Below are positions 4,933 to 7,552 of a stretch of 7,552 bases of DNA, piece by piece. The position numbers and the translations under genes are program-made. The DNA comes from CAZKTS01 sp964555735 (GTDB lineage: Bacteria > Actinomycetota > Acidimicrobiia > IMCC26256 > PALSA-555), in assembly GCA_964555735.1 (NCBI GenBank), contig CAZKTS010000033.1, positions 1 to 7,552 on the forward strand, in the 5' to 3' direction. The first letter of the stretch is position 1; each line of letters starts with the position of its first letter. The notes beneath the pieces were generated by a model. It was not told the origin of the DNA. It searched no databases and was given only the letters and a program-made list of their open reading frames with translations.

Positions 4933-6714
4933 GTGCGTCGATCGATCCTCATCGTCTCGGCGTCGATGGGGGCTGGCCACGACGGGGCTGCTCGAGAGCT
5001 CGAGCGCCGACTCGTCGCCCGCGGCCACGACGTCCGCGTCGTCGACTACCTGACGATGATCCCGTTCCGCTTGGGCGGATTCGTGCGGTGGAGCTACCTG
5101 TTCCAGCTCCAGCGCCTGCCGTGGACCTACGACCTGACCTACCAGGCGTTCAACAAGGGCATCGGCGCGGTGATGTGGGGGCCGGTGGTGCGCGCGATGA
5201 GCCTCGCGACGCGACGCCCGCTGCGCCGACAGCTCGAGAAGGTGCGGCCCGACGCCGTCGTCTCCACCTATCCGCTCGCGTCGCTCGTGCTCGGTCGCAT
5301 GCGCAAGAAGCGCTGGCTGCACGTCCCGGTCGCCACGTATCTCTGCGACTTCGCCGTGCACCCGCTGTGGGTGCACCCGGGCGTCGACCTCAACCTCGCG
5401 GTGAGCCCGGTCTCGGCCGAGACCGCGGCCAAGCGCGGCGGGCGCGCCAACGTCGCCAGTGGACCGCTCGTCGGCGACAAGTTCCGGGGCGAGCGCCCGG
5501 ACCGCGAAGACATGCGCCGCAGCCTCGGCATCGAGCCGCACGAGCGCGCGGTGCTCGTGGTTGCGGGCTCATGGGGCGTCGGCGACGTCGGCTCCACGGT
5601 GCAGGCGATCACCCGCTGCGGTCCCGAGTACCACCCGATCACGGTCTGCGGCAAGGACGAGAAGCTGTACGACTCGCTCCTCGAGCAGGGTCTCGGCGGC
5701 ACTGTGCTCGGCTGGACCGATCAGATGCCCGGCCTGATGGCGGCGGCCGACGCGCTCGTCGAGAACGCCGGTGGCCTGAGCGCGATGGAGGCGTTCGCCG
5801 CCGAGCTGCCCGTCATCTCGTTCCAGCCGATCGCGGGACACGGGAAGGACAACGCCAAGTACATGGCGGTCTCGGGCGTGAGTCGCTACGCGCACGACGA
5901 CGACGAGCTGCGCGTCGCGCTCGAGGACGCCACCACCGCGGGTCCCGAGCGCGACGAGATGATCGCCAAGGGCAAGGCCCTCTTCGCCGGCGACCCCGCC
6001 GAGGACGTCGTGCAGCTCGCCGACACCACGCGCGCGCACGCGCTGCTGACGCCGTTCCAGACACCCCGCGGGCGCCGACGCGTGTGGCTCACCGCAGCTT
6101 CGCTCGCCGCGGTCTACTTCCTCCTCACCGTCGGCGCGCACGGCGTCGCCGCGATCGGGGTCGGTGTGGCGAAGCCGCCGAAGGCCGCGACCGACACGGT
6201 CTACGTCGGGGTGCGTGCCAGCGCCGGCGAGATGGACAGCCAGGCGGTGCGCGACGCGATCGTCGACCTCGGCGTCACGGTCGTCGTCGACGCACCGACC
6301 GCGCAACGCTCGACCGAGACGCTCCACGAGCTCGGCGAGGCCGGCGTCGACATCGCCAACGGCGGATGGGGCAAGGGCAGCTTCCTCCGCTGGAACCGCG
6401 CCAAGAACGACTGCGACAAGTCGTTCCAGGTGATCGCGGCGCACTCGGGTGAGCGCGCCCGTGAGTTCGTCCCCGGCCGGGCCCTCGACGCGTTCGACCA
6501 GCTCTACTGCCGGACCGGCGACGACAAGCAGAAGCTCGTGCGCCCGAACGAGACGTTCGCTCCCGAAGACGTGCCGGACCCCGAGGCGCGCAAGGTCTAC
6601 CTGCTCGACGGCCGTGGTCGTGATCCGCTCGCGGTGTCGGTCGCGCTCGCGGACCTCGAGGCGCGTGCCGAGGCTGCCGGGCTGACCATCCGTCCCTTCG
6701 TCGATCTCAAGTAG
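4933..6714 (+). CDS. MGDG-synthase/MurG-like lipid glycosyltransferase fused to a TM segment and a degenerate NodB-like domain
   Basis: 593 residues from GTG 4933. Residues 1-175 match the MGDG-synthase N-terminal domain: ILIVSASMGAGHDGAARELE, with SxGxGH at 11-16, then a membrane-associating aromatic stretch (50-85) and STYPLASLVL. Residues 200-365 match the glycosyltransferase family 28 C-terminal domain, with VVAGSWGVGDVG (209-220), WTDQMPGLMAAADALVENAGGLSAMEA (261-287, the nucleotide-sugar loop) and FQPIAGHGKDNAKYM. The family transfers a sugar from an NDP-sugar to a lipid on the inner membrane face. A transmembrane segment at about 384-412 follows, then a 170-residue domain (422-593) that lines up with NodB deacetylases but lacks their metal and catalytic residues. 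A TTG at 4924 in frame is an alternative start adding three residues; GTG is preferred because TTG 4924 would overlap the candidate -10 box. The deacetylase gene follows after 12 nt, implying a joint pathway. Acceptor and sugar are unknown. Confidence 0.88.
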   Translation: MRRSILIVSASMGAGHDGAARELERRLVARGHDVRVVDYLTMIPFRLGGFVRWSYLFQLQRLPWTYDLTYQAFNKGIGAVMWGPVVRAMSLATRRPLRRQLEKVRPDAVVSTYPLASLVLGRMRKKRWLHVPVATYLCDFAVHPLWVHPGVDLNLAVSPVSAETAAKRGGRANVASGPLVGDKFRGERPDREDMRRSLGIEPHERAVLVVAGSWGVGDVGSTVQAITRCGPEYHPITVCGKDEKLYDSLLEQGLGGTVLGWTDQMPGLMAAADALVENAGGLSAMEAFAAELPVISFQPIAGHGKDNAKYMAVSGVSRYAHDDDELRVALEDATTAGPERDEMIAKGKALFAGDPAEDVVQLADTTRAHALLTPFQTPRGRRRVWLTAASLAAVYFLLTVGAHGVAAIGVGVAKPPKAATDTVYVGVRASAGEMDSQAVRDAIVDLGVTVVVDAPTAQRSTETLHELGEAGVDIANGGWGKGSFLRWNRAKNDCDKSFQVIAAHSGERAREFVPGRALDAFDQLYCRTGDDKQKLVRPNETFAPEDVPDPEARKVYLLDGRGRDPLAVSVALADLEARAEAAGLTIRPFVDLK

Positions 6715-6726
6715 GGCGAGCAGCCC

Positions 6727-7479
6727 GTGAGTCCGGAGATGGCGGCAGCAGGCACCGCGATCGCACTGGGTGGCGCCGCCGCGCTGGTGCACGCCGGTCC
6801 CGCGCTCGCCGGCGTCTCGCCGATCGGGATGCGTCTCACCCCCGCCCTCGTCGGCCGCGGTCGCACCGACCACGTGGCGCTGACGTTCGACGACGGCCCC
6901 GACCCTGCGTCGACGCCCGCGTTCCTCGGCGAGCTCGACCGCCTCGGCTGGAAGGCCACGTTCTTCGTGCTCGGCACGATGGCGCGCGAGGCCCCGGGCC
7001 TCACCGCCGAGATCGCCGCGGCCGGTCACGAGGTCGCCGTCCACGGCGACGAGCACCGCAACATGCTCCGACGCATGCCCGGAGCCGCGGCCGACGACAT
7101 CCGTCGTTGTCGTGACACGGTGGCCGACCTGACCGGCGTCGAACCGATCTGGTTCCGCCCGCCGTTCGGCATCCTCTCCTATGGAGCTGTGCGCGGTGCG
7201 CGTCGGGCGGGGTTGCGGACCGTGCTCTGGACGACCTGGGGCCGCGACTGGCGCAAGGAGGCGACGCCGCAGACGGTCGTCGATGACGTCTTGCGTCGCT
7301 ACGTCGCGGGCGGCACCGTGCTGCTCCACGACTCCGACTGCGAGTCCTACCCGGGCTCGTGGAACGCCGCGCTCGGAGCGCTGCCGCGCCTCGCGGACCG
7401 GTTCGCCGAGCGCGACCTCGCGGTCGGGACGCTCGGGGCCCACGAGATCCCGGGCGCGCCGACGCCGATCGGTGTCTGA
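6727..7479 (+). CDS. NodB-type polysaccharide deacetylase (carbohydrate esterase family 4)
   Basis: 250 residues with a complete NodB homology domain: motif 1 LTFDDGP (52-58, catalytic base D55 and metal-binding D56), motif 2 HGDEH (H106 and H110, metal ligands), motif 3 RPPFG (144-148), motif 4 WGRDW (around D174) and motif 5 VLLHDSD (198-204, catalytic H201). These enzymes remove N-acetyl (sometimes O-acetyl) groups from GlcNAc-containing glycans or glycolipids. The N-terminal hydrophobic stretch at about 6-29 looks like a signal peptide or membrane anchor, so the enzyme probably acts outside the cytoplasmic membrane. GTG 6727 lies 12 nt after the glycosyltransferase stop with a weak AGGGCGAG-type upstream sequence; ATG 6739 is a possible alternative but lacks properly spaced Shine-Dalgarno sequence. 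The pairing with the glycosyltransferase suggests its substrate is the product of that enzyme, which is inference. No motif residue appears to be missing. Confidence 0.93.
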   Translation: MSPEMAAAGTAIALGGAAALVHAGPALAGVSPIGMRLTPALVGRGRTDHVALTFDDGPDPASTPAFLGELDRLGWKATFFVLGTMAREAPGLTAEIAAAGHEVAVHGDEHRNMLRRMPGAAADDIRRCRDTVADLTGVEPIWFRPPFGILSYGAVRGARRAGLRTVLWTTWGRDWRKEATPQTVVDDVLRRYVAGGTVLLHDSDCESYPGSWNAALGALPRLADRFAERDLAVGTLGAHEIPGAPTPIGV

Positions 7480-7552
7480 TCTCGCGATCGCGATCCTGCT
7501 CGCGGTCCTCGCGGGCTTCGCGTACGCACTCGCGTCGGTCCTCCAGCAGCGG
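7472..7552 (+). CDS. N-terminus of a membrane protein, possibly DMT/EamA-like transporter (partial)
   Basis: Only the first 27 codons are present. GTG 7472 overlaps the end of the deacetylase gene by 8 nt (its TGA is 7477-7479), an arrangement typical of translational coupling. The peptide begins VSDLAIAILLAVLAGFAYAL and continues to ASVLQQR: one uninterrupted hydrophobic helix followed by a QQR turn. This resembles the first helix of actinobacterial DMT-superfamily (EamA/NIPA-like) transporters, but too little is visible for a firm family call. No separate Shine-Dalgarno sequence is seen. If real, it extends the glycosyltransferase-deacetylase operon and could move a product or precursor of that pathway. 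Confidence 0.5.
   Translation, partial: MSDLAIAILLAVLAGFAYALASVLQQR

Noticed and set aside
5569..7443. 624-codon open frame antisense to the glycosyltransferase and deacetylase genes
   Set aside because: Composition is typical of the antisense of high-GC genes (Arg/His/Val/Asp), with no recognisable motif. The opposite strand carries complete GT28 and NodB motifs.
7483..7492. CGCGATCGCG palindrome resembling the iterated GCGATCGC element of cyanobacteria
   Set aside because: It lies in coding sequence (Leu-Ala-Ile-Ala codons), occurs singly, and such words are expected by chance in DNA this GC-rich.

Overview
The window is very GC-rich (roughly 70% by eye) and densely coding. GTG starts are frequent and intergenic gaps are short. 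Protein content and style fit a high-GC actinobacterium. An Acidimicrobiia-like lineage is my guess from the overall feel of the proteins and is not demonstrated. I see no rRNA, tRNA, CRISPR array, insertion sequence or phage gene.

Layout. (1) Positions 1-1014, minus strand: the N-terminal 338 codons of a DHA2-type (EmrB/QacA-like) MFS exporter that runs off the left edge. (2) 1105-1668, minus strand: a 187-residue histone H1-like protein made of Lys/Arg/Ala/Pro repeats with a short aromatic C-terminal tail. A GC-rich hairpin lies between it and the MFS gene. (3) 1669-1793: a divergent intergenic region holding a 21-bp strictly alternating pyrimidine-purine stretch built of overlapping perfect palindromes. 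(4) 1794-2825 and 2848-4839, plus strand: a UbiA-type membrane prenyltransferase followed 22 nt later by a UbiB/ABC1 (COQ8/ADCK-like) atypical kinase with both N- and C-terminal membrane segments. (5) 4933-6714, 6727-7479 and 7472-7552, plus strand: a processive-type lipid glycosyltransferase (MGDG-synthase/MurG-like) with a transmembrane segment and an extra C-terminal domain, then a NodB-type polysaccharide deacetylase 12 nt downstream, then the first 27 codons of a membrane protein (possibly DMT-like) overlapping the deacetylase by 8 nt.

How the parts may work together. The UbiA-UbiB pair looks like a prenyl-lipid module: a prenyltransferase co-transcribed with the kinase-like family known to support prenylquinone biosynthesis. 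The glycosyltransferase-deacetylase pair looks like a module that puts a sugar on a membrane lipid or polymer and then N-deacetylates it. The C-terminal domain of the glycosyltransferase appears to be a NodB-like fold that has lost its catalytic residues, sitting next to the intact NodB enzyme. Two plus-strand transcription units (starting at 1794 and 4933) appear to be leaderless: each has a TANNNT box 5-8 nt before its GTG and no Shine-Dalgarno sequence. The two minus-strand genes have strong Shine-Dalgarno sequences.
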